A DNA stretch of 64,000 nt, taken from contig CALULH010000001.1 in assembly GCA_944321435.1 (NCBI GenBank), positions 186,001 through 250,000 of the forward strand, in the 5' to 3' direction. Positions 54,110 to 62,838 of the stretch are shown here, piece after piece. The position numbers were made by a program, and so were the translations under genes. The stretch is from an uncultured Coriobacteriaceae bacterium (lineage in GTDB: Bacteria; Actinomycetota; Coriobacteriia; Coriobacteriales; Coriobacteriaceae). The notes under the pieces were generated by a model. The model searched no databases, was not told the DNA's origin, and saw only the letters and a list, made by a program, of their open reading frames with translations. Every line of letters starts with the position of its first letter. Positions within the stretch are counted from its first letter, which is position 1.

Positions 54110-54778
54110 TCAGCGCGTCTCGGCCTCGCAGCGCGCAATGAGCTCCTCGGGCGTCAGGTTGAACGCCTGCAGGCACAGCGTCCCCGTGTCCTTGAGCGAG
54201 AACAGCGTGCTGGCGACGTTCTGGGTCTTCATGTTGAACCATATGTCAGAGGTGTGGGTTTTGAACACGTAGCTGAAAAGCGGTCTCATGACGCCGCCAT
54301 GCGCCACGATGGCGATGCGGTCGCCTTGGCGCGCCTGGGCGACAAGGTCGTCCAGTCCCTGGAAAACGCGCTGCTCCATATGCTCCAAAGTCTCGGCACC
54401 GGGGGCGGGCCACTCCGGATCCAGCTGCGAGGGAAGCCCTTGCGCATGCGCCTGGCGCTGGCTGATGCCTTCGAGCGCGCCGTACGCAAGCTCCATGAAG
54501 CGCGGGTCGGCCTCGACCTCGAGCCCGAGCTTATCGGCTGCAGGGTCCGCGATGGCGCGGCATCGATCCAGAGGGCTCGTGATGATGCGGGTAGGCCTCC
54601 AGGCGACAAGCGCCCGCTCGGCGCGGTCGCGCTGGCGCTCCCCCAGCTCGGAAAGGGGTGGGTTGACCTGACCGCAGGTGCGGTCCTCGTCGTTGAAGAC
54701 GGTCTGGGGATGCCGGAGGTAAAGCACCTTGGCGCGCTCCGTTGCGTAGTAGCCGCGCAGGGTAATGCTGTCCGTCAT
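54110..54778 (-). CDS. Histidine phosphatase superfamily protein
   Basis: The 222-residue protein has the phosphoglycerate-mutase-like fold: VLYLRHPQT (H23 as phospho-acceptor; the usual RHG is RHP), TSPLDRCRAIADP, and the second catalytic His in IVAHGGVMR. The family includes phosphatases of small metabolites; the substrate is not predictable. The ATG at 54778 is chosen because GAGAGAGG lies 6 bp upstream; the ATG at 54784 abuts it. It stands 37 bp upstream of cmk. Confidence 0.85.
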   Translation of the reverse strand: MTDSITLRGYYATERAKVLYLRHPQTVFNDEDRTCGQVNPPLSELGERQRDRAERALVAWRPTRIITSPLDRCRAIADPAADKLGLEVEADPRFMELAYGALEGISQRQAHAQGLPSQLDPEWPAPGAETLEHMEQRVFQGLDDLVAQARQGDRIAIVAHGGVMRPLFSYVFKTHTSDIWFNMKTQNVASTLFSLKDTGTLCLQAFNLTPEELIARCEAETR

Positions 54779-54853
54779 CTGCATCCTCTCTCGTCCCCGG
54801 CATTTGTGCCGAAAATGCCCAAACGTGAGAGATTATAGCGTGTTTCAGGCAGG

Positions 54854-55603
54854 TTACCTGCAGGCGTTTGTAAGCTTTCGCTGTTCTTCCGCCGAAAGAA
54901 GCCGCCAAGATCCTCGGGATACGCCCGTGAGCTCCAATGGGCCGAAGGAGGTGCGGTGCAGGCGCAGGACGGGATGCCCGATCTTGCCGAGCATGCGCTT
55001 CACCTGGTTCTTGCGACCCTCGTGGATGACGACCTCGGCGCAGGACGTCCCCGCGGGGATGCCGCACGGGCAGACCGCGCGGGCATCGGCCGCCCTGAGC
55101 ACGCGGGCGCGCGCCGGCTGGCAGGGGCCGTCGTCGAGCTCCATGCCGCGGCGCAGCGGCTCGAGGTCGGCGTCGCGCAGCACGCCGTCAACCTGCGCCA
55201 CGTAGCGTTTGTCGACATGCTTCGACGGATGGAGGAGGTTCTGCGCCAGCGTGCCGTCGGTCGTGAACAGCAGCAGCCCCGTGGTATCCATGTCGAGGCG
55301 GCCCACCGGGAAAAGCCCCGGGTAGCGGTCGCGCGGCACGAGACTGGCCACGCAGGGGCGGCCCTGCGGGTCGCTCATGGTGGTGAGATAGCCCGCCGGC
55401 TTGTTGAGCATCAGGTAAACCGGGCCGTCGGGCAGGCGCACCGGCATGCCGTCAAGCGTGACCTCGTCGCGAAGGGGGTCCACCTTGGTCCCGAGCTCGG
55501 TGGCCACCTGCCCGTTCACGCGCACGCGCCCCGCCGTCATGAGGTTCTCCGAGCCGCGTCGGCTGGCCGCCCCGGCGCGCGCCAGAAAGCGCTGCAGGCG
55601 CAT
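54854..55603 (-). CDS. rluB: Pseudouridine synthase, RluB/RsuA family
   Basis: Modifies uridines in rRNA. The 249 residues have an N-terminal S4 domain (MRLQRFLARAGAASRRGSENLM), the catalytic Asp in GRLDMDTTGLLLFT, and HEGRKNQVKRMLGKIGHPV. The ATG at 55603 lacks a clear Shine-Dalgarno; the frame is open upstream to 55879, but that region overlaps scpB and a large hairpin and shows no domain, so the short form is chosen with caution. The scpA-scpB-rluB order is classic. Confidence 0.88.
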   Translation of the reverse strand: MRLQRFLARAGAASRRGSENLMTAGRVRVNGQVATELGTKVDPLRDEVTLDGMPVRLPDGPVYLMLNKPAGYLTTMSDPQGRPCVASLVPRDRYPGLFPVGRLDMDTTGLLLFTTDGTLAQNLLHPSKHVDKRYVAQVDGVLRDADLEPLRRGMELDDGPCQPARARVLRAADARAVCPCGIPAGTSCAEVVIHEGRKNQVKRMLGKIGHPVLRLHRTSFGPLELTGVSRGSWRLLSAEEQRKLTNACR

Positions 55604-55714
55604 GGTGACGGGGTGATCGACGGCTTCTTCCGTGGGGGCGGCGGAGGGGACCCCACCGTCATTCCAGCTCGGAGGGTCCTGCTCGTTCAAGCATTGCTGC
55701 TTCGATCCCGAAGG

Positions 55715-55782
55715 ACGGCTCCCCGTATCGCTATAAGCGATTCTTGCTTGCAGGGAAACGTTAGCGATGCGGGGAGCCGTCC
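55715..55782. repeat. 21-bp inverted repeat between scpB and rluB
   Basis: Arms 55715-55735 and 55762-55782 pair over 21 positions with a single T/G (wobble) mismatch. The 26-base loop has a small AAGC/GCTT stem. No T-run follows on the minus strand, where both neighbours are read. It may be an RNA-processing or protective hairpin, or a dispersed repeat. Confidence 0.8.
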
Positions 55783-55826
55783 GCTTACCGTGCGTACGAT
55801 TGGCTTGGTTGCGCTTCTCGCCCGCG

Positions 55827-56555
55827 CTACTCATCGAAGCTCTCCTCGGCATCCGCATCCTCGTCGGCCGTCCCCACAAGGACCAGGTCGTCCTCGGCGT
55901 CCAAGTCAGCGTTCTCCACGAGCTCGCGCTCCTCGTCCAGATCGTCGGCGGTCTCCTCCAGGGTGCTCTGGATGGAGCGGCCGGAGAGTCGCTCGCGGAT
56001 GAACTGGCGCGCCTGCTCGTCGGGGGCGAACTGCTCCAGGTCGGGCAGGTCCTTCAGGCTCCTTAAGCCGAACTTCTCCAAGAAGGCGTTGGTGGTGCCG
56101 TAGATGATGGCCTGGCCGCGCTCCTTGTCGCGCCCCAGCTCGCGTACGAGCCCCTTGTCCACGAGCGACGAGATCACACCGTCGGAGTTGACGCCGCGGA
56201 TGCCCTTGACCATCTCGCGCGTCACGGGCTGGTGGTAGGCGATAACCGCGAGCGTCTCGAGCGCGGCTTGGCTGAGCTTCTGAGTGTCCCATGAGAGGAC
56301 CAGCGCCTCCACCTGGTCGTGGTAGGCAGGATGGGTGAAGAGGCGCCATCCGCCGGCCACCTCGCGCAGCTGGAAGCCGCGGTTGGCCTCCTCGTACTCG
56401 ACCTTGAGCTCGGCGAGCGCGCCGGCGACCTCGCCAGGGGTGGCGGGAAGCACGGCGGCGAGCGCGCTCGCGCTCACCGGATCGCTCGACACCAAGAGCA
56501 GCGCCTCCAAGGCGCCTTTGAGCGAGGATGGTTCCAGCTTATCGAGATCGGCCAT
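55827..56555 (-). CDS. scpB: Segregation and condensation protein B
   Basis: Subunit of the SMC-ScpAB condensin. The 242 residues have two winged-helix domains with LKGALEALLLVSSDPVSA and LSQAALETLAVIAYHQPVTR...IRGVNSDGVISSLVDKGLV. The C-terminus carries an extra acidic tail of about 50 residues. The ATG follows AAAGGAGG. It is 25 bp after scpA. Confidence 0.95.
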   Translation of the reverse strand: MADLDKLEPSSLKGALEALLLVSSDPVSASALAAVLPATPGEVAGALAELKVEYEEANRGFQLREVAGGWRLFTHPAYHDQVEALVLSWDTQKLSQAALETLAVIAYHQPVTREMVKGIRGVNSDGVISSLVDKGLVRELGRDKERGQAIIYGTTNAFLEKFGLRSLKDLPDLEQFAPDEQARQFIRERLSGRSIQSTLEETADDLDEERELVENADLDAEDDLVLVGTADEDADAEESFDE

Positions 56556-56580
56556 GCGGGCCTCCTTTGTCCGTTAACGT

Positions 56581-57390
56581 CTAGGCGGTCGAGGGGTCGT
56601 CCGAGTCGAGCCGCTCCCCCGCCTCGTAGGCCGCGGCGCCCGGCACGCGGTCGATCCGGATGGTGCCGAAGGTCTCCGCCTGCTCGAGCGTCAGCGACCC
56701 GCGCTTGGCAAGCTCCAGGATGGCGAGGAACGTCACCACGACCTGCTCGACGTTCGAGCTCCCGTCCAAGAGGTCGTCGAAGGTGAGATGGGGCCGGTTC
56801 ATGGTGAAGCGGTCCACGGACGCCACCGTGAGGTCCAACGGCACGCGCTTGGGCGCCACATGCTCCGCCTCGAGCAAAAAGCTCTGGCGGCGTCCGTCGA
56901 TGTCGGCGCAGATGACCGCCAGCCCGCGCAAGGTGATGCCGGCAAGGTAATCGGGCATGATGCCCAGAAACTCCGGGTCGGGACCGGCAACGCGCGGGTG
57001 CATGCGGCTCTCCGCCTCCATGCGCGCGCCCAACGCGCCGGCTGCGTTGCGGAACTGCTTGTAGGCAATGAGGCGGGCGATAAGCACCTCGCGCAGCTCG
57101 TCGCCCGAAAGGTTGGCGAGCTCGTCGTCCTCGTCCTCATCGGCAGCGGGGCGACGGGGCTCGTCGGGTACGAGCGACGCCGCCTTGATGTCCAGGAGCG
57201 TGGAGGCGACGAGCAAAAAGTCGCTCGCCACGTCCAGATCCAGCGCCCCCATGCGCTCGACCTCGGAGAGGTACTGCTCGGCCACCTCGGAGATGGAGAT
57301 GGAGCCGATGTCGACCTTCTGACGGCTCACAAGCTGCAGCAGCAGGTCGAACGGCCCGGTATAGGCCTGCGTGGCAACACGGTAGGACAT
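56581..57390 (-). CDS. scpA: Segregation and condensation protein A
   Basis: Kleisin subunit of the SMC-ScpAB condensin. The 269 residues start with the family motif YTGPFDLLLQLVSRQKVDI, a helical middle and a C-terminal winged helix (VVTFLAILELAKRGSLTLEQ). The ATG at 57390 follows AGGAGGTGGAGAG. Cotranscribed with scpB; smc is not in the window. Confidence 0.95.
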   Translation of the reverse strand: MSYRVATQAYTGPFDLLLQLVSRQKVDIGSISISEVAEQYLSEVERMGALDLDVASDFLLVASTLLDIKAASLVPDEPRRPAADEDEDDELANLSGDELREVLIARLIAYKQFRNAAGALGARMEAESRMHPRVAGPDPEFLGIMPDYLAGITLRGLAVICADIDGRRQSFLLEAEHVAPKRVPLDLTVASVDRFTMNRPHLTFDDLLDGSSNVEQVVVTFLAILELAKRGSLTLEQAETFGTIRIDRVPGAAAYEAGERLDSDDPSTA

Positions 57391-57522
57391 CTCTCCACCT
57401 CCTAAGCGCAAAGCGCGAGAACGGAACGGGCCGGCGGCGCCCCGCCGGGGCCGTGGCCTTGGACGGCAAACGCGGGCGTAACCCGCTAAGTGTAGCGCAT
57501 CATCACGTGCTTGGCGCTCTGC

Positions 57523-58227
57523 TTACAGCGCGGCAAGGCCGAAGAGCCCCGCCCCCAGGTCCAGAAGCGCGTTTGCCAGCGGGTAAACCGTCCAATCAAA
57601 GTAGATGCCGATCAGGTCGATCCCGGTGAGGTAGGGCACCAGGTAGAGCACGATGATGAGGATGGGCATGGCGTACTGCTGGATGCGGTAGTACGTGCGG
57701 AGCGCCTCGCCGCGGAGCAGCAGCACGAGCACCGACGAGCCGTCGAGCGGCGGCAAGGGGATCAGGTTGAAGAACGCGAGCGAGAGGTTCACGAGCACGA
57801 GCGTCGTGAGGAACTGCGCGAGGCCGACGGCAGCCTCGACGCTTACGGGAAGCGCGGTGTACGCGGCACCGAGGGCACCCCAGAGCACGGCGGCCACGGC
57901 CGCCAGAACGAGGTTGGAGGCGGGTCCGGCAAGGGCCACCAGGATCTCGTCGCGCTTGGGGTTCTTGAGGTTCCCCAAGTTGACGGGCACCGGCTTGGCA
58001 AAGGCGAAGACCGGGCCGCCGGCAAGGATCATGAGGATGGGCAGCAGCACCGTGCCGAAGGGGTCGATATGGTTCAAGGGGTTCAGCGACACGCGCCCGC
58101 GCGAACGCGCGGTCTTATCGCCCAAGGCAAAGGATGCGAGCGCATGGGCGCTTTCGTGCACCACGATGCCGATGATGAGGGCGAGGGCTTGCAGAAGCAG
58201 GTAGCCCAAGTAGGAAAGGCTCGACAT
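57523..58227 (-). CDS. Site-2 protease family (M50) metallopeptidase
   Basis: Intramembrane zinc protease-like protein of 234 residues with about six hydrophobic helices. Zinc motif HESAH (H24, E25, H28) in the first helix and D162 in LIPLPPLDGS complete the M50 signature. No PDZ domain. The substrate is unknown. It lies upstream of scpA on the same strand, a common arrangement. Confidence 0.88.
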   Translation of the reverse strand: MSSLSYLGYLLLQALALIIGIVVHESAHALASFALGDKTARSRGRVSLNPLNHIDPFGTVLLPILMILAGGPVFAFAKPVPVNLGNLKNPKRDEILVALAGPASNLVLAAVAAVLWGALGAAYTALPVSVEAAVGLAQFLTTLVLVNLSLAFFNLIPLPPLDGSSVLVLLLRGEALRTYYRIQQYAMPILIIVLYLVPYLTGIDLIGIYFDWTVYPLANALLDLGAGLFGLAAL

Positions 58228-58260
58228 GGAGGCTCCTCGGAGGCAGGCGCGACGCGCTCG

Positions 58261-58605
58261 TTACGGACGAAGCGCGCGCGATAGGCGGCAGAGCAGGTAG
58301 TCCAATAGGAAGAAGGCGACGGCCATGAGCGCGAAGTCGAGGCGGAACACGCCCCCGAAGGGCGTGGTGATGACCCCGTAGCCGGCGATGACGTCGGGAA
58401 GCATGCGCGAGAGGTCGACCACGAGCCCCACGAGCGAGAGGCGCGCCGCCATGCCGCTGAAGCACAGCAGCACGACGAGCGCGCACAGCGCGATGCCGAA
58501 CAGGCGCAGGATCACGGCGAGAAGAGAGGCGGCTATGGCGAGCGCCCGTGACTTCGGCAGGCGCCGCGCGCGGTAGGGGCCGCCGTTACGCTGATTCCTG
58601 GGCAC
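58261..58605 (-). CDS. Small hypothetical membrane protein
   Basis: The 114 residues have a basic N-terminus and three hydrophobic stretches. The start is GTG at 58605, with GGGAGGTGG five bases upstream inside the end of the ABC-F gene, giving a 20-bp overlap. The frame is open far upstream (to 59304), but that part is antisense-frame sequence of the ABC-F gene. No family recognised; likely coupled to the ABC-F gene. Confidence 0.6.
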   Translation of the reverse strand: MPRNQRNGGPYRARRLPKSRALAIAASLLAVILRLFGIALCALVVLLCFSGMAARLSLVGLVVDLSRMLPDVIAGYGVITTPFGGVFRLDFALMAVAFFLLDYLLCRLSRALRP

Positions 58606-60610
58606 GGGCCACCTCCCGCTCGATCTCCTCGGAAAGCTCGAGCCACTCCTCCTCGACCACGGGTAGCTTCTTCTTGAGGGCGCTGTACTCGCGCATGGCG
58701 TCGTCGAAGCGGGCCGCGTCTGCGTAGAGCTCCTCGGTAGCCATGAGGGCCATGAGCTCGTCATAGCGCTTCTGCCCGGCGGTGAGGGCGCGCTCGAGCT
58801 CTGCCAGGCGGTCTCGCTTGGGTTTGAGCCGGCGGTTGAGCTCGGCGCGGGCCTGCGCCTCGGCGCGCTTCTGCTCCTTGGTCCTGCGCTTGCGCACGGG
58901 GGTCGCCCCAGCGGCAGCGTCCTGTGCGCCCGGAGCCGCCTGAGCGCCCTTGTCGGGCTGCGCGGCCCCCGGCGCCGCCGCCTCGGCCGCGCGGGCGGCG
59001 AGGTCCTCGCGCTTCCAGAGGTAGTAGTCGTAATCACCGTCGTACACGGTGATCTTGCCATCGCGCACATCGACCACGCGGTTGGCCACGGCGCGCACCA
59101 GGTGCTCGTCGTGGCTGATGAGGACGATGGTGCCGGGGAACTGCTTGAGCGCCTGCTCCAGCATGTCCACTGAGTCGATGTCGAGGTGGTTGGTGGGCTC
59201 GTCCAGGCAGAGCAGCGCCTCGGGCGCCACGAGCATCTTGGCCAGCGCCAAACGCGCCTTCTCGCCGCCGGAGAGCACGCCCACGCGCTTCTCGACGTCG
59301 TCACCCGAGAAGAGGAACGCCCCCAGGAGGCTGCGCTCCTGCGGAACCGTCCAGCCAGGCGCCACCGCGTCGATCTCCTGCAGCACGGTACGACCCTCGT
59401 TGAGGCCCTCGAGCTGATGCTGCGCGTAGTAGGCGCAGCCTACGTTGACGCCCAGGCCGCGCGCGCCCCGGGTCGGCTTCTCGATATCCGCTATGAGCTT
59501 CATGAGCGTGGACTTGCCCGCGCCGTTGGGGCCCACCAGCGCCACATGGTCGCCGCGGTAAAGCGTGAGGTTCACGTCCTCGTAGACGTGCTTGTCGCCG
59601 TAGTGCTTGGCAACGTCCTTGAGCTCGACCACCATGTCGCCGGAGCGCGGCGGATCGGGGAACTTGAAGTCCACGTGCTTGTGGCCCTCGGGGAGCACTA
59701 CGAGCTCCTTCTTGATCTGCTCGATACGGCGCATGCGCTCCTGAGCCTGCGCCGCCTTGGTGGGCTTGTAGCGGAACTTGTCCACGAAAACCTGCATGTG
59801 GGCGATCTCCCGCTCCTGGGCCGCGCGCTTGGCGCGCATCTGCTCGAGGTTGTCCTCGCGCTGCTTGAGGTACGAGCTGTAGTTGCCGGTGTAAACGGTG
59901 ATGCGGCGGTTCTCGAGCGCAGCCACATGGTCCACGCAGGCGTCCATGAAGGCGCGGTCGTGGCTGACGATGAGAACGGCGCCCTCGTAGCCGGCTATGA
60001 ACCCGCGCAGCCATTGGACGCTCTCGAGATCCAGGTGGTTGGTGGGCTCGTCCAAGAGCAGCAGGTCGGGCCGGCGCAGGAAGAGCTTGGCCAGCGCGAT
60101 GCGCATCTGCCAACCGCCGGAGAACTCGGAGCACGGGCGGTCGAAGTCCCGGGGCGCAAACCCCAGGCCGGCCAGGATACGGCGCGCGTTGCTCTCGAGC
60201 TCGTAGCCGCCTAGGCGCTCGAAACGGTCCTGCACCTGTCCGTACTCGGCGAGAAGCGCGTCCAAATCCCCTGCCCCGCCGGCCTCGGCGATGGCCAGCT
60301 GCAGCTCCTCCGAGCGCTTGCCGAGCGCCCGGATCTCGGTGGCAGCATCCATGACCTCGCGTATGACGGTCTTGCCGCTCGCCAGCTTGGTCTCCTGCTC
60401 CAGATAGCCCACCTGCGTGTCCTTGGCGTAGGAGACGGTGCCCTTGTCGGCCGCCTCCTGGCCCATGAGGATCTTGAGCATGGTGGTCTTACCGGCTCCG
60501 TTGGGTCCCACCAGGGCATAACGCTCGCCGGCGTTGACCTGTAACGTGGCGCCGCTGAAGAGCGTGCGCCCGCCGAAGCTCTTCTCGATCTTGTCCGCAA
60601 GTAAGATCAT
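58586..60610 (-). CDS. ABC-F family ATP-binding protein
   Basis: Soluble protein with two ATP-binding domains and no membrane part; ABC-F proteins act on the ribosome (translation factors or antibiotic protection). The 674 residues show Walker [10 protein letters not shown] and GPNGAGKST, signatures [11 protein letters not shown] and [11 protein letters not shown], Walker B DEPTNHLD twice, a linker of about 80 residues, and a C-terminal coiled coil with an Ala/Pro-rich insert. It resembles the Uup/YheS type more than a resistance factor (inference). The ATG at 60610 has no good Shine-Dalgarno; in-frame starts at 60622 and 60631 exist. Confidence 0.9.
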   Translation of the reverse strand: MILLADKIEKSFGGRTLFSGATLQVNAGERYALVGPNGAGKTTMLKILMGQEAADKGTVSYAKDTQVGYLEQETKLASGKTVIREVMDAATEIRALGKRSEELQLAIAEAGGAGDLDALLAEYGQVQDRFERLGGYELESNARRILAGLGFAPRDFDRPCSEFSGGWQMRIALAKLFLRRPDLLLLDEPTNHLDLESVQWLRGFIAGYEGAVLIVSHDRAFMDACVDHVAALENRRITVYTGNYSSYLKQREDNLEQMRAKRAAQEREIAHMQVFVDKFRYKPTKAAQAQERMRRIEQIKKELVVLPEGHKHVDFKFPDPPRSGDMVVELKDVAKHYGDKHVYEDVNLTLYRGDHVALVGPNGAGKSTLMKLIADIEKPTRGARGLGVNVGCAYYAQHQLEGLNEGRTVLQEIDAVAPGWTVPQERSLLGAFLFSGDDVEKRVGVLSGGEKARLALAKMLVAPEALLCLDEPTNHLDIDSVDMLEQALKQFPGTIVLISHDEHLVRAVANRVVDVRDGKITVYDGDYDYYLWKREDLAARAAEAAAPGAAQPDKGAQAAPGAQDAAAGATPVRKRRTKEQKRAEAQARAELNRRLKPKRDRLAELERALTAGQKRYDELMALMATEELYADAARFDDAMREYSALKKKLPVVEEEWLELSEEIEREVARAQESA

Positions 60611-60706
60611 GGCTCGTCGCATTCTGTGCAAACAGCACGCATGTCGCGCGCGTAACGGGTGGATCGCGCTGCCTAGCGCTTGCGGGTGCCGGCATCTTGC
60701 GCCCGT

Positions 60707-60739
60707 ACGAAAAAGGGCCCCGACGAATCGGAGCCCTTT
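60707..60739 (-). terminator. Terminator of tRNA-Val
   Basis: On the minus strand AAGGGCTCCGA/TCGGGGCCCTT pairs with a TTCG loop and is followed by TTTTTCG. Confidence 0.9.
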
Positions 60740-60748
60740 GCGATGTCA

Positions 60749-60823
60749 TGGTGGGCGTTGCTGGATTTGAACCAGCGACCCCTTCCGTGTGAAGGAAGTG
60801 CTCTGCCCCTGAGCCAAACGCCC
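60749..60823 (-). tRNA. tRNA-Val (anticodon CAC)
   Basis: 75-nt cloverleaf: acceptor GGGCGTT/AACGCCC, anticodon arm CTTCC-TTCACAC-GGAAG giving CAC, T arm GCTGGTTCAAATCCAGC and encoded CCA. Confidence 0.96.
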
Positions 60824-60846
60824 ATGCGCTTTCGCAGCAAAGAAGA

Positions 60847-60875
60847 TAATACCATGGGTCCCTGCGAATGCCAAC
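60847..60875 (-). promoter_or_regulatory. Promoter of tRNA-Val
   Basis: Minus strand: TTGGCA (60875-60870), a 17-bp spacer and TATTAT (60852-60847), 23 bp before the tRNA. Confidence 0.75.
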
Positions 60876-61025
60876 AACTTTTTTGCACGTTTTTTCGGCA
60901 GCACGCTAAGCGCAGGCCGCCCGCGCTCGCATCGCAGTAGACGGCGCAAAGTACGCGCCTATGCGCGCCCGCTCTGCGGCAACCGGCGCGATTGAGGGAC
61001 GGTCGCGGCGGCTCGGCACCTTCGA

Positions 61026-61610
61026 TCAGGCAACCTCGCCGGATTTGTCAGCAGGTGCGGCCGCCAGGATGCCGGCCTCGATCGCCTTCTGGAGCTTTCG
61101 CTCGGTGGTGATGGGCTTTCCCGTAACGGTCCGCGGCAAGTCCTTCTTGTCCACGGCAAGCCCCCGCTCGTGCTCGCGCTTGATCTGGGTTGCCAGGTAG
61201 CAGAGCAAACCGGAGATGAACAGCGCGTAAAACGTGGTCAGCACACCGCCGAACTGGCGGCTGAGCACGTTCACCGCGAGCGAGGCGACGTTGATGACGA
61301 GCAGCACGATGGTCACGATGCGAAAGGTTCCCGCCAAGCGCGGATGCACGGCGCAACGTGCCGAGAGGATGGCGATGAAGAAGTTGATGGCCGCGGTAAC
61401 GAAGAAGGTGACGACGCTCACCACGAAGATGGCGAAGAGGCTCGTGCCCTCGGGAACCTCGGGCACGCGCTCGAACAAAAACGCCAGCACGGCGATAAGC
61501 GCGGAGCCCGCCGTGGTCACGACGCACCAAGCTAGGTAGAGCCATGAGACGAAGCGCAGCAGCTGCTGAGCCCCCGTGTATACGCGCGGTACCTTGCGCT
61601 CGTCGGCCAT
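61026..61610 (-). CDS. Hypothetical four-helix membrane protein
   Basis: The 194-residue protein has a hydrophilic N-terminus, four transmembrane helices (about 20-45, 55-82, 96-118, 122-145) and a charged C-terminal tail ending DKSGEVA. The ATG at 61610 has GGGGAGG upstream; the longer upstream frame runs antisense into tRNA-Ala and is rejected. No family motif recognised. It is isolated between tRNA genes. Confidence 0.7.
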   Translation of the reverse strand: MADERKVPRVYTGAQQLLRFVSWLYLAWCVVTTAGSALIAVLAFLFERVPEVPEGTSLFAIFVVSVVTFFVTAAINFFIAILSARCAVHPRLAGTFRIVTIVLLVINVASLAVNVLSRQFGGVLTTFYALFISGLLCYLATQIKREHERGLAVDKKDLPRTVTGKPITTERKLQKAIEAGILAAAPADKSGEVA

Positions 61611-61761
61611 GGTTGCGGCCTCCCCTTGTGTTCGCCCCCTGAGCGGCGCCCGCAGGCGCCCGACGGCACGATTGTAGCATCTGCGGCGATTGCACCCGGA
61701 AACGTTAACGGAGCACACGCTCCGCAACGCGCAATTGACCGTAAAGCCGTATCGAACCATG

Positions 61762-61785
61762 AAAAAAAGACCCGCCGTAGCGGGT
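61762..61785 (-). terminator. Terminator of the minus-strand tRNA-Ala
   Basis: On the minus strand GACCCGC-TACG-GCGGGTC is followed by seven Ts. Confidence 0.93.
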
Positions 61786-61801
61786 CCTCTGAAAGTGCGT
61801 T

Positions 61802-61877
61802 TGGTGGAGACAGCGGGGCTCGAACCCGCGACCTCTTGACTGCCAGTCAAGCGCTCTCCCAGCTGAGCTATGCCCCC
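61802..61877 (-). tRNA. tRNA-Ala (anticodon GGC), minus-strand copy
   Basis: 76-nt cloverleaf with acceptor GGGGGCA/TGTCTCC, anticodon arm CTTGA-CTGGCAG-TCAAG giving GGC, T arm GCGGGTTCGAGCCCCGC and encoded CCA. Identical in sequence to the plus-strand gene at 62300-62375. Confidence 0.96.
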
Positions 61878-61894
61878 AAGCGAATGCGAGAAGT

Positions 61895-61923
61895 ACTATA
61901 CGGGAGCCGCACCCGATTTGCAA
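61895..61923 (-). promoter_or_regulatory. Promoter of the minus-strand tRNA-Ala
   Basis: Minus strand: TTGCAA (61923-61918), a 17-bp spacer and TATAGT (61900-61895), 17 bp before the tRNA. Confidence 0.8.
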
Positions 61924-62256
61924 GAAAAACTTTGAGGTATTTTCGCCAACCCGCCAAAAGGGGTGCGAAGCTTTGCCGGGCAAGGCTGGCAACGAGATCT
62001 CCGATGGGTCAAAGCGGCGCATGCGGCACCAAGGACCCTTGCCGCGTGCTGGCAACGGCGGCCTCGACGCCCGAAAGGCTAGCTACGCGTATTAGCGCTG
62101 AGGGCAAAGCGGCAAGCCCGCGTCGACCGACATGATCGACCGCAAGGCCGATTACAGAGCCTTCCGCATCAGGCCGTGACAAGGCATTGAACGCGAAGCA
62201 CCCGTGCCGCCGATATCGGTATCGAAGGCGGATCCTTCACAACTCAAAAAAAGTTG
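61924..62256. other. Gene-free stretch between the two tRNA-Ala promoters
   Basis: About 330 bp with no supported coding frame, no recognised RNA family and no clear repeats. It is the spacer between two divergently transcribed tRNA-Ala genes. Confidence 0.5.
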
Positions 62257-62285
62257 TTGCATTCGCCCGACCATTCTCGTATAGT
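62257..62285 (+). promoter_or_regulatory. Promoter of the plus-strand tRNA-Ala
   Basis: TTGCAT (62257-62262), a 17-bp spacer and TATAGT (62280-62285), 14 bp before the tRNA. Its -10 is identical to that of the inverted copy, but the spacer sequence differs. Confidence 0.8.
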
Positions 62286-62299
62286 AATCAACGCACCAC

Positions 62300-62375
62300 G
62301 GGGGCATAGCTCAGCTGGGAGAGCGCTTGACTGGCAGTCAAGAGGTCGCGGGTTCGAGCCCCGCTGTCTCCACCA
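62300..62375 (+). tRNA. tRNA-Ala (anticodon GGC), plus-strand copy
   Basis: 76-nt cloverleaf, base-for-base identical to the minus-strand tRNA-Ala at 61802-61877, with anticodon GGC and encoded CCA. Its flanks differ from those of the other copy. Confidence 0.96.
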
Positions 62376-62386
62376 CCTGGTATGAG

Positions 62387-62418
62387 AACCCGTAAGCAAT
62401 TGCGCTTGCGGGTTTTTT
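62387..62418 (+). terminator. Terminator of the plus-strand tRNA-Ala
   Basis: AACCCGTAAGC/GCTTGCGGGTT (one mismatch) with a 6-base loop, followed by TTTT. Confidence 0.88.
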
Positions 62419-62449
62419 ACTACGCGGGAAGCATAGGCTGCCTGCATAC

Positions 62450-62525
62450 GGGCTCTTGGCGCAACGGTTAGCGCAGGGGACTCATAATCCCTGGGTTCTG
62501 GGTTCGAATCCCGGAGGGCCCACCA
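62450..62525 (+). tRNA. tRNA with anticodon CAT (elongator Met or lysidine-type Ile2)
   Basis: 76-nt cloverleaf with acceptor GGGCTCT/AGGGCCC, anticodon arm GGGGA-CTCATAA-TCCCT giving CAT, and encoded CCA. It is not the initiator type, since the stem lacks the three G-C pairs of initiators. Elongator tRNA-Met and tRNA-Ile2 cannot be separated with certainty by eye. Confidence 0.9.
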
Positions 62526-62535
62526 TCTGACATTT

Positions 62536-62575
62536 CCCCAAACCCCTGGCCTGAGCTGGGGGTTTGGGCTTTTTC
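62536..62575 (+). terminator. Terminator of the CAT-anticodon tRNA
   Basis: CCCAAACCCC pairs with GGGGTTTGGG around a 12-base loop and is followed by CTTTTTC. Confidence 0.92.
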
Positions 62576-62662
62576 TTGCCTCTATGGTTACCTGCCAGGT
62601 CCCGACAACGGAACCGTTTTTTCGCGCTCAACTACCTGCCGAGTATGACCCATGTCCCATAA

Positions 62663-62790
62663 GGTGTGGCCTGCTTCCTGTTGGGTGTGCCCTACTTGAG
62701 GCGATAACAGCAGAATCCAGGGCTTTTACCCTGATGGACCACACCAAACAGCAAACAGAGCACACCAAATGGGAAGTCAACCACACCAAA
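62663..62790. repeat. Cluster of GGTGTG/CACACC motifs at 21-bp spacing
   Basis: GGTGTG at 62663 and 62684 (exact spacing 21), both in the context GGTGTGNCCTNCTT; then CACACCAAA at 62740, 62761 and 62782 (spacing 21 twice). The second group is the reverse complement of the first core. It lies in a gene-free stretch (62526-62838) downstream of the oxidase gene; 21 bp is two helical turns and also seven codons. Confidence 0.75.
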
Positions 62791-62838
62791 CAGAGATACC
62801 CAATAGAATATGATACCCAGCAGAATATGTGCTGCGCC

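Noticed and set aside
58606..59304. Upstream part of the minus-strand frame ending at 58261
   Set aside because: This part lies in a wrong frame of the ABC-F gene; only the last 345 bp, from the GTG with a Shine-Dalgarno, look like a gene.
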